NCBI GenBank assembly: GCA_033398695.1
Contig: CM065802.1
Location: 210,323,096-210,387,095 of the forward strand
Length of the DNA: 64,000 nucleotides
Reading direction: 5' to 3'
From: Orobanche coerulescens
Lineage: Eukaryota > Streptophyta > Magnoliopsida > Lamiales > Orobanchaceae
Of the stretch, positions 44,656-56,792 are shown one piece after another (position 1 is the first letter of the stretch; each line of letters opens with the position of its first letter). A program made the translations under genes and the position numbers. The notes under the pieces are model-generated. The model saw nothing but the letters and a program-made list of their open reading frames with translations. It had not been told where the DNA came from and ran no database searches.

Positions 44656-45170
44656 GTGGTGGAATTAACGTTCCTGCCTAGTCCGACCCAGGTCGGCCGT
44701 CCCACCTGGAAACTTTACGTAGATGGCTCGGCGACCAGCTCTCGTGAAGGGGCAGGGATTGTCCTCATCAGCCCCGATGGCCAGAGTTTTACAAATGTTG
44801 TGTGTTTCGAGTTCCGAGCAACCAATAATGAAGCCGAGTACGAAGCCTTGGTAGGCGGGCTCGATCTAGCACTCACCATGGACGTTCGTCGCCTTCACAT
44901 CTTCATGGACTCCCTCTTGGTCGTGAACCAAGTCAAGGGGGAATATGAGGCGCGCGGCGAACAGATGATCAAATATCAAGAATTGGTCGCCGAAATGTGC
45001 ACAAAGTTTGAAGAAGTGCTGATCGAACAAGTACCGAGAGAGCACAACTCCCAGGCCGATGCCCTATCCAAACTCGCATCATCAGATGGGGCGGAAGACT
45101 TCTCTAACATCCAAATCACTAAGTCGGCAAGATTGGCGATCGACAAAAACCTGGTCGCCACAGTTGCCAT
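44656..45170 (+). pseudogene. B second, archaeal-like RNase H
   Basis: All catalytic motifs of the second RNase H are present in an open frame: KLYVDGSATSSREGAGIVL (Asp), NNEAEYEALVGGLDLAL (Glu), FMDSLLVVNQVKGEYEA (Asp) and EHNSQADALSKLAS (Asp). The domain is the extra RNase H gained by the Tat clade and presumably does the RNA removal that the first domain has lost. It is fused at its C-terminus to the integrase N-terminus. Confidence 0.85.
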
Positions 45171-46402
45171 CACCGAAGAGAACTGGATGACTCCGTTTGT
45201 TGAGTACTTGAAGAATGGAACGGTCCCCGCAGATCAGATCAAGGCTCGCCAGCTTCAGCTCCGAGCAACCAGATACACCCTATTGGACGACCGACTTTAC
45301 AAGCGAGCTTTCAGCCTTCCTCTCCTCAAATGCATTACCCCGGAGGAAGGACGACTTGTTTTAGCCGAAATCCATGACGGGATCTGTAGAAATCACGCTA
45401 GAGGGTGAGCTCTCATCCACAAGACGACCAGGCAAGGCTTTTTCTAGCCTACTCTAAAAAAGGACACGATCGCCTATGCCCAATCTTGTCACAGATGTCA
45501 AATAATGGGCCCGAACATCAAGCTCTCCCCCGAGCAGCTCACCTCTATGTACAGTCCGTGGCTGTTCGCCCAATGGGGCATCGACCTCATCGGTCCTTTG
45601 CCGACGGCGCCAGGGGGATGTAAATTTGCCATCGTGGGAGTCGATTATTTCACGAAATGGGCTGAGGCTGAGCCACTTAATAAGATCGGCCAAGAACAAG
45701 TAATCAAGTTCATTTGGAAGAACATCATATGCCGGTTCGGTCTACCCCAGGCTATCATCCCCGACAACAGGAAGCAGTTTGATGGTTTGTAAGTTATGCA
45801 ATTCTGCGAAAAATGGGGAATTAAAAAGCTGTTCTCGGCCCCTTACCACCCTCAAACAAACGGGCAGGTAGAGTCTATAAACAAGATTCTCAAGCGCACG
45901 ATCAAAGCAAGACTCGAATCCAAACAAGGACAGTGGGCGAGTGAGCTCCCAGATGTTTTGTGGTCCTACTGAACGACGACCCGAAATTTAACCGGCGAAA
46001 CCCCATTCGCCCTCGCCTTCAGAACAGAAGCAGTGATCCCATCAGAGATCGCCGTCCTCAGCCACCGAACTGCACAAAAAATGACGACGGATAACGATGT
46101 AGCTCGGCGGATCGACTTGGATATGCTCGAGAAACGACGACTGACCTCGGAAATGAAGAACACGATCCACAAAAGGAAATCCGAAAAATTATTCAATTCG
46201 ATGGTCAAGGAAAGCCGATTCCAAGTGGGTGACCTAGTCCTCAAAAAGATCCAGACCCACACGGGAGTATTTGGCCCGAAGTGGGAGGGGCCGTTCAGGA
46301 TATCCAAATGGCTGACCAAAGGAGCCTACGAGCTCCAACACCCAGACGGCACTCCGGACTAATATCCCTGGAACGCCATTCATTTGAAGAAGTACTATCA
46401 AT
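45171..46402 (+). pseudogene. B integrase with three internal stops
   Basis: The N-terminal zinc module is EIHDGICRNHARG then a TGA (45406-45408), further shifts, and CHRCQIMG. The core has the first Asp (WGIDLIGPLP), second Asp (IIPDNRKQF), a TAA after DGL (about 45790), the Glu (QTNGQVESINK), and a TGA after VLWSY (about 45972). The C-terminal module is VGDLVLKKIQTHTGVFGPKW, EGPFRISK, GAYELQHPDGTP, and the frame ends near 46402 with LKKYYQ. There is no chromodomain, as expected for Tat. Confidence 0.85.
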
Positions 46403-46498
46403 AAAAAACACCATGTATTCATTTATTCAATGTACAAAGAGCTTAATATGATTTTCCGATCCTCTTTAAGTGATTCGCCTCGGCAAAACAAACCAGAA

Positions 46499-47010
46499 AG
46501 AGGATGACTCGCTCGCCCTCCAAGAGTTCGTCATCTAACATAATGGACCTAGGCAAGCGATCGCCTCCCCTAGCACAACGTATATCGTCGAGGATCGCCA
46601 TCTAACATGACGATCCGAGGTAGAAAAGTGCAGCCATGGTTCTGGTGGTTGATGGAACCGACAGCCCGTCCATGCAAGGTTCCTCCGGACAGAGATCGCC
46701 CGCCCTTTCGTTTAAATACGAGGCGGGCGTAGCCGAAGGACCCTCCAAAACAGATCTATGGACATGCTCGCCCGCCCTCAGGTCCATCATCTAACATGGT
46801 GGACCCGGACAATACGACGTGTCCCTCCCCCCATCACAACGTATGCCCTCTTAGGTCCGTCATCTAACATGTCGGTCCCAGGCAGAAAAAGTGTGAACAA
46901 GCCACGGTCGCGGAGTTAATTAATCCGCGGCGCCCCGTGCAAGGACTCCTACAGACAGAGATCGTCCGCCCCATCACTACATTGCGAGGCAAAACGTATC
47001 CTACTGAGGA
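46499..47010 (+). repeat. Two direct repeats of about 255 bp in B
   Basis: Units begin near 46499 and 46762 and match the three units at 28605-29370 of A (CGTTTAAATACGAGGCGG, CTCCAAAACAGATCTATGGA). Copy number differs between the two elements, so the block expands or shrinks. Confidence 0.7.
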
Positions 47011-47579
47011 CCCTCACAATTGAGTCGCGAGAAGTTGACCATCAGACGGAATGTCGCTCGCGCAAAAGACATAGTCGTGGAGGTCGATGGAACCGACCTC
47101 CACGATCGTGCAAGGTTCTTCCAGGCCGGGACGGTCGGCCTTCCTCGAGGAATCTGCAAAATTGAAGATCGCAAGAACCAAACTAAAGATGGCTCACTAA
47201 ACAATTTATTTCTGTTCCCTTACTTTCACTAAGTAAACAAAAACAAGGGGCAGAGCGGAGCCATACATACGATCAGGAGAACAGAGCCATACATACGATT
47301 GACTTTGTTCAAATACACATATGACGATCGGTTTTGTTCTGAAATTTACCGGTATGAATTTAAGTATATCAATCCATTTGGAGCCGTACATACGACGATC
47401 GCTCCTCAAACACTTGTGTGGAGTCAAATGCAAAAGATTCAGACAGACGATCGTACAAGCAAGAAATCAGAAGCAAATATTGATTTCATTTTATCCAAGA
47501 TACATGTACAAGCGCCCGAAGGCAAAATACAACAAAGCTGAAAAATTACAAGCAAAAACAAAAATGAAAGCGGACAAAC
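47011..47579 (+). other. Noncoding spacer of B
   Basis: It is homologous to 29371-30015 of A. CAGAGCCATACATACGAT occurs in tandem near 47260 and 47281. It lies beyond the stop of the antisense gene. No gene is seen. Confidence 0.45.
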
Positions 47580-50255
47580 TCAGGCTACCCCCGCCTGGCC
47601 TTCGCCAACAGCCACTGGATCGGCTCGGTCTTCTCCACCGGTCGCTGGATCGACGTGCGCCCCCTCACCAACGTCCGGGTGAATGAGGTTGTCCGGCGAC
47701 GGATACCAACTCAGGTCAATTCCGAGATCAAAAAGGTCGAGGATCGGCACAAAGAAAGTCGGCTGCAGAGGGTGCTCAAGCACGTAAGCTTTGAATTTAT
47801 CAATCAGAGGGCCGACCTCGAGCCCTCCCTTCTTGGCAGCGCGGATGGCGTCAGTATAAGCCATGTAATAGGGAAATTCGCTGACGTACTCCACATTGAG
47901 GAAGGGATCGCCCTCGGTCGCCTTCAGCTTCTCCCTCGGCCTCACGATCGTTTGATCCGCGCCCTGGAGCTCGGCAACCTTAGCGGCCACATCTCCCTTC
48001 GACGACTCAAGTTCGCCATTCAACCGGTCCACAACCGCCTTCAGCTCAGTCGCCTCCTTCTGCGAGGCCGCGTACAACCGGAGAGCTTCCGTCATTTGAT
48101 CACACATCCAGTCGGCCGCTGCCCGGGCCCGGTCGAGATCCTGCCTTGCCCGCTTAGCCGCCTCCACGGACTCCTTCTCCATTACCACGATCCTGTCGGG
48201 AAACTCGGCATTCTGATTCTGAGAAACCTCGAGGTCCGAATGGAGACAGGTGGTGGAGGGCCGCCCCTCATAATCTTTCACGTCCTGAGCGTCCATCGTC
48301 GCCGTCTGAAGGGCTGGAGCAAGGGTCGCCTGCATTGCATCTCCGGACCACCGGTGCGCAATCGCATCCAGATCAGTCGTCCAAGCCTTCGGCAGGGCGG
48401 CGATAGCCCGAGATACATAGTGAGGGATGTCGCTAGGCTCATGAGGAGATATGCTCGTGAGGAAGTCCAACACCATCGGCGAGCAGTTCGTGTCAGTGAG
48501 ACAAACCCTTCACAAAGAACAAAAGAGTTAATATGTACCCTACACAAGTGACATAACTCAGCAGAGCAACCAAGCTTACCTTTCGACCTTCTCTGGGTCG
48601 CGGCCGAAGAATGGCCTTCCACGCGGGGTCTGGGCGTCAGCGGTCGCCATGGCCTGTAGGAAGGCCGATGAGGGCGTAGACCCCTCCGCCATTGGAACTG
48701 CAGAAAGTGGAGGCGCGGCGACTGGCGGCACCACTGTGGGCTCCTCAGCAGCAATAGAGGGCGAAGGCTCCTCTGGCCTCCGCCTCTTGCGGTTGAGCTG
48801 GAGTTGTTCCTCCTCCCGAGGTTCCGGCTCATTGACGACTGGACCCATGAGAGGTCTCGCCTCCGAAATAGGATAGATCATCACCGCAGGAGCACGGCTC
48901 ATCTTCTTCCCTTGTCGGAGACGACTCATGACCCCAGGGTTCGACATGGCAACTTCTCTCGGTGGCTCGAAGTAGTGGGGGAAGTAGATCTCTGCAAAAA
49001 AAAAAAGAAAGACAATCAACCAAATTAGTCATCTTCTTCAATCAAAGGCGATCGTCAAACAAAAGAAGATCGTAAATATTTGTACCTGGGACCCTTAAGT
49101 GGCGGGAAAAGCGAAACAACCGAGCGGCCAACCAATGAGCTTCGTTGTTGATCCGGCGAGCATCGATATAGCTGTCCGGAAGACTACGGATTCGCTCCCA
49201 GACGATCGAAAAATCAAATGGTAGGTCGCCTACCGCCGGAACAAGGGTGCCTGCAAAAAGAAAACCAAATTAGATTAGTTCAGGATATATCCAAATGAAG
49301 GGAGAGTCAAAATCTTTACTCGGATTCCTCTCCCGGAAGCTGGTGGGGATATCCAACTCATCGGATGGTTTGTCGCTCGCGGCCGATTTCCACGCACCGC
49401 CGACCCACCACCACTTTGTCAGGTCGCCTCGGACCTTGTTCGGAACCCCAATAACCACCCGGACCGAGCGACCATGGATGTGGTAGCCGCCAACGGAACC
49501 CTTCTGCGTCGTCATCTTAAAGAGATAGTTCATCTCCAGCGCAGAAGGAAGACGGAACAGCCGGTGACCGCCGAATAGAGTAAAAGTGCTGACGATCTGT
49601 AATCAGGCGTTCGACGTCAGTTGGAGGGGCGCCACATTCCAAGCGGTCAATAAGTACGACACGGCGAACGGCAGTGGGAACCGCAATCCGGCCCCCATGA
49701 TCAACTCGTTAACAACGACCATTTCCTCGGGAGGTTGGTCGGCACGTTCATTCTAGGCGGGCACATAAAGTGAAACGTCAGAGGGGACATGAAACTCCGC
49801 CCTCCAACGAGTCAAATACTTCTTGGTCGCCGAACTCTTAATCTGACCAAGGGTCCACGGGGAGCGGCATGCGGCCCGAAACAACGTCCGCCTTACGGGC
49901 TCATGGGGGTGGGCGACCGAGTATGCACGAAAGTCTAACTTAGGGCGGGGGCCGGCTAATATCTCCATATGCTCAGCAAACTCTAAAAAGGCTTTGCCGA
50001 ATATACCGTTTTCCTCCCAGTACACTCTTATTGCCTCCTCCTCTTCGGCCAGTGAGCGTTCCGCCCCGCCTCCGCCGACCTGGCCGCGGCGGCCTCATTG
50101 AAAAGTTCTTCAACCTCCACAGGTTCAATCCTGGCGCGGATGGCCTCGACGGCCGTCTCCACATGAAAATCCGCAGAGGTTTCTTCCCAAGCAGTCGAAG
50201 TCGCGGCGGCGGAAGTGCTACCCGCCTCATACACGATTGGTCTTCCTCCGGACAT
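47580..50255 (-). pseudogene. Antisense gene of B, four exons
   Basis: Exon 1 50255-49320, exon 2 49250-49086 (165 nt, same length as in A), exon 3 48990-48580, exon 4 48507-47580. Donors GTAAAG, GTACAA and GTAAGC and AG acceptors match the A gene, and all joins stay in frame. Exon 1 (MSGGRPIVYEAGS start) has a frameshift near 50050, a TAG at 49753-49755 and a TGA near 49602. Exons 2-4 are open; exon 4 is a coiled coil followed by DPFLNVEYVSEFPYYMAYTD and a 30-residue acidic tail absent in A. The function is unknown. Confidence 0.75.
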
Positions 50256-50769
50256 ATTCAAAGACAAATGAGGGGGGAAAGCTTTTGTTCTTACCTAAAG
50301 AGTCTGAGTCGAACGACGATCGTCACACAAAGCTTCAAGTAAATTCGGCTATGTCTTCTTCTCAAACGAAAACGCGTAAGGATATAACCCCAGAAACCCT
50401 ATCCACTTTTATAGGCAAGAGCAGGGACTTTTGAGCAAATAAACAGAATCTCGAGGGCTGAAGTGCAACCGTCGGATAATTCGCATTTAATGCCGCCCTC
50501 GAAACCTGTGTATGCGTCGTTTCGAGGGCACGCCAAACGACAAGTATGACAAAACCATCGGACTCCCCCAATAGGAGTGTGACATGTGTCCCAGTGACGT
50601 TTCAAAGCCCGCCTCCACTTCCCGCTCTTTTCAGCGACCCGGGAGGTCCAAATTCAGAATCAGTCCGCTCGAGAGACGATCGTCTCTTTCATAAAAGGAG
50701 TCACTCGTCTAATGTAAGCAATCGCCGGTAGAGCCAACTCACCCCGCGTTTTCAACATCGGAGCGAGCT
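50256..50769 (+). other. Antisense promoter region and spacer of B
   Basis: The minus strand has TATAAAAG (50406-50413), 151 bp upstream of the antisense ATG, as in A. The rest is noncoding and ends in a polypurine tract, CTGGGGGGGAAAT (50768-50780). Confidence 0.6.
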
Positions 50770-50780
50770 GGGGGGGAAAT

Positions 50781-51705
50781 TGTTGTGCGGCGATTTATAC
50801 GCCTCGAAGGCGATCGGCATAAGGGCCGAGCAACCGAAGCCAGCATCAAATAGACCAAGGCAGGCGAGCCAACCGAAGATGCCAGATCATGGTCAAGTGC
50901 CTAGCGGTCGACGCCTTGGGCGATCGTTTCTTGGCACCTGGCGATCGCCTCTACTACTGACCGAGGACGACCGTCCTATGCCACGTGTAAAACCAACATC
51001 TGTCAAAGCCTGCTAAGACTGAATCTCAAGATGAAGGCCCACGTACAGATCCGCAGAAGGCGCCGCAGGAACAGGCTTGACGCCAGCCCATTAGCTGTTG
51101 TCGGTGATAAGGACAACCTCACCTACCGACAGACCCGCCGAAAGGTACTAGATGGGACCTCCCAAGACTGCGACGTCAGGCACATGTCTCCTTCTCATTG
51201 GTTCGCGGATCTGGGTGCCAGCAACAGTCGCGGACTTTAAGGAAACAGTCCCATGTGCTGAGAGGATCGCTCGCTTAATTTAATGCAGGAATGGCGATCG
51301 CCCGTTTGGGACAGAGACATCCCAACAACCTCCTCTTCTATAAATAGGAGACCTCCAGCATTGGAAAAGAGGACGATTACACATAGAAAACAATACAGAG
51401 AACACTTCATCTTTATAACAAGAACTCACAGAGCTTTAACTCTGGTTCATCCAGCAATCAACAGCACTCAAAAGCTAGATAACTAAGGTCATTACACTCA
51501 TTGTAATTGTACTCTAACATTAATATTGGTACTCTAAAGCAGCATCCATATTAATAATATCTCGCGAGAGCATTCAATCCCGGGACTAACAACCCTGGCA
51601 AATATTGTGTTATTTACATTCCTTCGTATGTGCTCTCGCATTTTGTTTGTTACTCACTCAAAGCCATATCCAGCAACATTACATATAATATTTTGGGTAA
51701 CAATA
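50781..51705 (+). mobile_element. 3' LTR of B (925 bp)
   Basis: Starts TGTTGTGCGGCGATTTATAC; the last three bases are ATA where the 5' LTR has ACA, so the terminal CA has mutated. TATAAATA is at 51339-51346. Confidence 0.9.
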
Positions 51706-51710
51706 TGTGG

Positions 51711-52042
51711 CTCTACCAGTACGGTAGTAGCGTGGCTTTTGAAAATGATTTTTCTGACTTTTGAGTCAAACTGATTTTTGGAGGTTCCAAAATTTTTGAG
51801 ATATTTTCAAATTGCTATTTGTGGTATTGGTGTGTGTTGGTTGTGTTGGGACTTCATATGAGAGTCGTTTGCTAGTATCACGGGAGATCATCAGCTTCAC
51901 ACACCTGTAAGTATATCGTTTTGGTTATTCGCTTGTGGCGACGATTGATTGTTTTCGTGATGAGTTGGAAATTTTGGGTTGATCTGTTGTTTGTGGCAGG
52001 TTGTAAGTTTCGAGGACGAAACTTATTTCAAGGGGGGTAGTA
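51711..52042 (+). other. Interior remnant of C with polypurine tract
   Basis: No gene. The last part, AAGTTTCGAGGACGAAACTT then ATTTCAAGGGGGGTAGTA, is the usual end of a Tekay polyprotein plus polypurine tract. The reading before it does not resemble integrase, so the body was lost and only the 3' end kept. Confidence 0.65.
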
Positions 52043-55000
52043 TATAATACCCAGATTTTCAGTATAAATTTTTCGCATTATTTTATCTGAGATATACTGC
52101 ATAGCTTGGTGTCTATACAATATGAATAAAATAAATTGAGAACTGAGACAATCGTATATGTATAATTGTCGTATTTGGAAGACAACTACATTTGAGGATA
52201 TCGTATATTAGGTTGTTTTAATTTTTGATATCGGGTATATCATATGAGAATATTATTGGATCCAGTATCCGTATTCAGTATGCTGTATGTTTGTATTATA
52301 TATGTCGAGACGTCGAACAAGAACAGTTGCATTTTGGCCAAGTACAGAAGGCCATTACGTACACTAAGCTTAAGGACTTACGTACGCTAAATTATACGCT
52401 TTACGTACGTTATTCATAAGGCATTACGTACGTAACAGAGGGAATCGGACAGGATCCGGATATGATCGACAGGTGGGCCCGGTGTCGGCAGTTTTTCGGC
52501 ACGGATGTGGACAGGTGAGTCAACGGATGGATTTACGTATGCTATACAGGGTGTATTACGTACGTAATACGAGTATATTACTGTAGCAAGTCAACGTACG
52601 CATTACGTACGCAATGGATTAAGTGTTACATACGTTAGGAGGCAGCTGGCCGAGTCATGGCCGAGGACTCACTGGATGGCCGATCATGGTCGGCAGTGAC
52701 TCACAGGGATGTCCGATCACAGTCGGCAGGGACTCGCTGGGCGTAGGAACTGGCCGATAACGGCCGTAAGGTTGTGGCCGGGTACCACCGTAAGGGCCTA
52801 TTACGTACGTAAAGAGGGTGCCGGTAACGGCCGTAAGGTGTCGGCCAAACTGGGCAGTAGGGTAGCCATGCCCGGTTACGGCCGTAAGCCATGGCCGGTT
52901 ACGGCTGTAAGGTACCCACAGGTCCCGGCTATTTAAAGGCCTGGACCGGGTCACTTGGCATTTTCACCATTTTTCTTCGTTCTTTTCACGATTCTTCATC
53001 TGAGATCGATGGATTTGAGTGGGAACGTTATAGAGCAACATGTTTTGGAAGTTGGATTCATGTCTAACATCATCTTTCGTCCGGATCGAAGGTAAGAACA
53101 CTTAAAGTCTTAGTTTTGGAAATTTTTGGAGTTTCGTGGTGTTTTGGCCGATTTGATTCGTTTTAATCCTGATTAGTGATGGAACTTTGTTGTATTCTCG
53201 GAATCATTCATTACTCTTGAAGTTTTGTGGAACAAAATCGAGTATTTCTTCGTTAAACGATTGAATTGGACTATGCACCTTAAGTGTTCGATAAAATGCT
53301 TCAATGAGTAGAACTTGGGAAATTCTACACGTTTTCGTATGAAAGGTGATTGAATTGATATTATTTTGATGATTCTTGGTAATTCTGGGAATTTTGTTAA
53401 GGGAAGATAATGAATTGATGATCAAATGCCTTGATTATGTTGTTATGATTATGGAATCATAGTATTCTCGATGTTCTTGGTGGTTTGTTGCGATTCATGA
53501 TGATATGAGAAGTATATTCTAAAGAACATGATTATATACACCTTTAATTGTGAATAAGGATTGTTTAGATGTTAGAACATGTCAGATTATGTCATTTGAG
53601 GATTTTGAATGTGATGTCGGAATAAGTTGTGTTCTTAAGGAACTCTTGGATTATATGAATTGATGAATATGTTTAAGAGGTGTTGGTGTTTTGGATATGA
53701 ATATGGAATATTCATATCTAGAACTAAGTTATGTGTTTTGGTACAATATTCGTATAGGAATACAAATATGGTTCCGGGTTGATAAGATTATGATTCACTT
53801 TTGAGTTTGAGAATTCATACGTATCGAACAAGTGTTCAATTCGGATAATGGAATTATTTGAAACCCTTGGAATATGATTATCTATAATGTTGAACTAATC
53901 GGAACGTTCGGATTGATGATGATAATCGGTAATTGGTTTTTATTATGAATGTACAAGGAGGAAACTTGTAATCGTATTTAAGATTGAATTTGGAATCGCT
54001 AATGCTTAGACACTTGGTTAAATTGATTATTGATATGATCTTCGGATTGTGGAATCGTATTGTGGTTTTGAGTTCGTGTTTGATTGGTTTGTGTTGTTTG
54101 GATTTATATTTAATCGAGATATTGTAGAACCGTTGTGTTTGTTGATCGATTATTGATTGTTATTTGTGATCATCGAGTTACGGCTTGTATTGTGGATATG
54201 AATTCATATTTGTTGATTTGGATTATTTGGTTTTATGTATATGATCGAGGTTTTGTTGAACCGTTGAGTTTGTTGGTTGGGCATGTCGGTTATTGATTTT
54301 TATCGAATGTGTGTTACTCGGTTATTGCAATAGGTTGTGATGTTTTGATCATGGATTATGACTGTTGTGTTGCGGTTGAGGTGGAAGAGTTCGTAGATTG
54401 CTCTTGGTCGGGGCTGAGGAGCTCGTGGACGAAGGCAATGGATTTTGGTAACGGCTTCGTGGTATCGGTATCGAGGCAAGTTTATACTTGTTCAGTTTAT
54501 AATATTTGATGAATGGTTTCGCTTTCATTTCATTTATAATTCATATAGCAATGATATTATAAATATAAATTGTCGGGATGATGGTTTGTATATTGTGCCT
54601 TGATTTGGATTAAATCATAATGTATATGGTTTAAATGTGTTGGTAAATATGGAGATGTGAGTTATATTTGGTCAGTGATATGGAATGTCGGATATCGAGG
54701 ATGGTTTATCGTGTTGACATTGATGTCGGGACGGTGGTTTGTTGGTATAAATGGACTATACCTATTTTGGGATTATTCGTATAACTGTGTGTTCGTTCAG
54801 GGATGTTGGTTTTTGGAAAGGATATTGTCTTCGGCTTTGAGGTAATTTAAGTATTGTTCAGTTACAAAGATAATTATTATGTTGAGTTGTTGTATATGTT
54901 GTACAATGATGTTTCGTATATTGGGATTCGTATTGATTATTTCGTTGATAGATGATGATCCCAGGGCTTATTATATTGAGATCGTTAATCGTGTTGATCA

Positions 55001-56792
55001 TTTGTCGGGGATGTTGATCCCAGGATTGTTGTCTTTGGATATTGATTAGTCGTGTCGACTTTTCTTTGTCTTTGTTCACTTCGGTGAGTCTTTTGATCCT
55101 TACTGGATATGTGATTCTTTAAGTTTCGTTGTCATGTTTCATCGTGACATATCTGGAGTCATATCTGCGTGCCGATTGGTTATTGTGTAGGATTTTTAGC
55201 CGGGCACATGATGGTTATGCGTGGATATTTCCGCATTGAACCGTGCACACGAGACGTAGTTCGTGAGGCTAATTAGGTACATTGTCCCACGTATATTTTG
55301 GATTCCGTATACGGGGTGGATATGTGCACGGACACATTTTCGGATCGGGCGTACTGTGACGTTCATCTTTTGAGCCATATTGTTTGGTCGTTCATAGTCC
55401 ATGTATGATTGGATATGTTCGACGGTTTGTGACTGGTTGTTCATACGCCTGAGGGGTATGTTCGACAGTCGGGGTTATTTCTTTGAGACCCATCTTTGTT
55501 GATCGTTTGGAGTTTACCTTGTTGAGGGTATTCTCGGTTATTGTTGATCGTGTTTGGAGTTTACCGCGTTGAGGGTATTCTCGATTATTGTAGATCTTTG
55601 TTGATCGTGTCGGAGTTTACCTTGTTGAGGGTATTCTCGGTTATTGTTGATCTTTGTTGATCGTGTTTGGAGTTTACCACGTTGAGGGTATTCTCGGTTA
55701 TTGTTGATCTTTGTTGATTTAGTTGGGAGTTTACCATGTTGCGGGTACTCTCGGTTATCGTTGATCCTTTGTTGGTCATATTGGAGTTATCATGTCGATG
55801 ATATTCTCAATTGATGTATTGGTTGATCATTGTTATTGATCGTATAAGCATTCAGATTGTATGTCGATGTTCAGGATTTGTTATCATTGATTGTGGTAGT
55901 TGATCTACAGATATGTTGTGTATTATTGGTTTATCCAGGCTGAGTTTTGATTGTGTAATACGATGGACAGGATTTGGCACAAATTGGATTATTTCCGCAC
56001 TTATGAGTTATAATGATGTTTTGAGGATTATTGGTATTTTTGGAATACAGTATAATTGTTGTTGAGTTCATTTCGTCATTTGAGAATGCGAAATGTGAAT
56101 TATGGTAAGAATCGATTTGGTATGGATTGCCATGGATTGGTAAGGTTATGGCAGTAAGATTACGTTGATAGTATTCTTACTATATTAATACATTGGTATG
56201 TAATTATTTATGATGATGTGATCGATATCATTATTGAGTATTTTGGCTGACCCCGTTGTGGGCTTTATTTTAGGTACTCGAAGATCGAGCTAGTAGCGGT
56301 CGTGAAAAGATGAGTTTTCCGGGTGATACTGGTTGTGTCATGATTTTGAGTATCGAGTATTCTTTTCTGGCTATTTTATTTCTGCTGCAAATGTGTATTT
56401 TGAACTGTGTTTTATCCGCTGCGTGTGTATATTTCAAAATGGCTTTTCGGTATTTTTTACCAACTCGTGTGTATTTAAAATGGCCTTTTGGCATTTTGCG
56501 AACTTGGGTTATTTCGTTAAACCTTTTCCTAAACTATTTTGTCGGTACGTTTAAGGGGTAGCTTAACGTATATTTTGAACTGTCGAGATTTGGCATTTCG
56601 CCTTGTATTTTCAAATGGTATTTTATGACGGTATTTGAGAACTATGCTTTTGAAAATATTTGAGTTTTTAAAATATTACCGTCATCGGCCTTTTGGCATT
56701 TTTAAATATTTTTGAAATGGTTTTTAGCCTGGTGGGTTCCGGCGCGGGACCCACGGCGCTGTAATATCCCGGATGGTTTTGGGGGTGTTACA
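52043..56792 (+). mobile_element. 3' LTR of C (4,750 bp)
   Basis: Starts TATAATACCCAGATTTTC (TG changed to TA) and ends GGGGGTGTTACA. It aligns with 34803-39560 end to end: palindromes at 52350-52640, hairpin cluster at 52640-52920, TATTTAAA at 52930-52937, minisatellite at 55496-55808. About one base in ten differs in the first 180 bp, so C is much older than B. Confidence 0.85.
55496..55808 (+). repeat. Minisatellite in the C 3' LTR
   Basis: Six units of 46-59 bp with the GGGTATTCTCGG core, matching 38261-38574 in order but with differences in some units, so the array was present when C inserted. Confidence 0.75.

Larger units (their letters stand above)
39610..51710 (+). mobile_element. 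B: Tat-type Ty3 element with pol and antisense gene
   Basis: TGTGG lies at 39610-39614 and 51706-51710. LTRs are 39615-40543 and 50781-51705. Inside on the plus strand: gag, protease, RT, RNase H, a second archaeal-like RNase H, integrase, direct repeats; on the minus strand, a four-exon antisense gene. The two RNase H domains mark the Tat clade. The element is broken by many stops and shifts. Confidence 0.9.

Noticed and set aside
47655..48551. 298-codon plus-strand frame opposite exon 4 of the B antisense gene
   Set aside because: The minus-strand reading has a conserved homologue and coiled coil in A; the plus frame is not conserved there.
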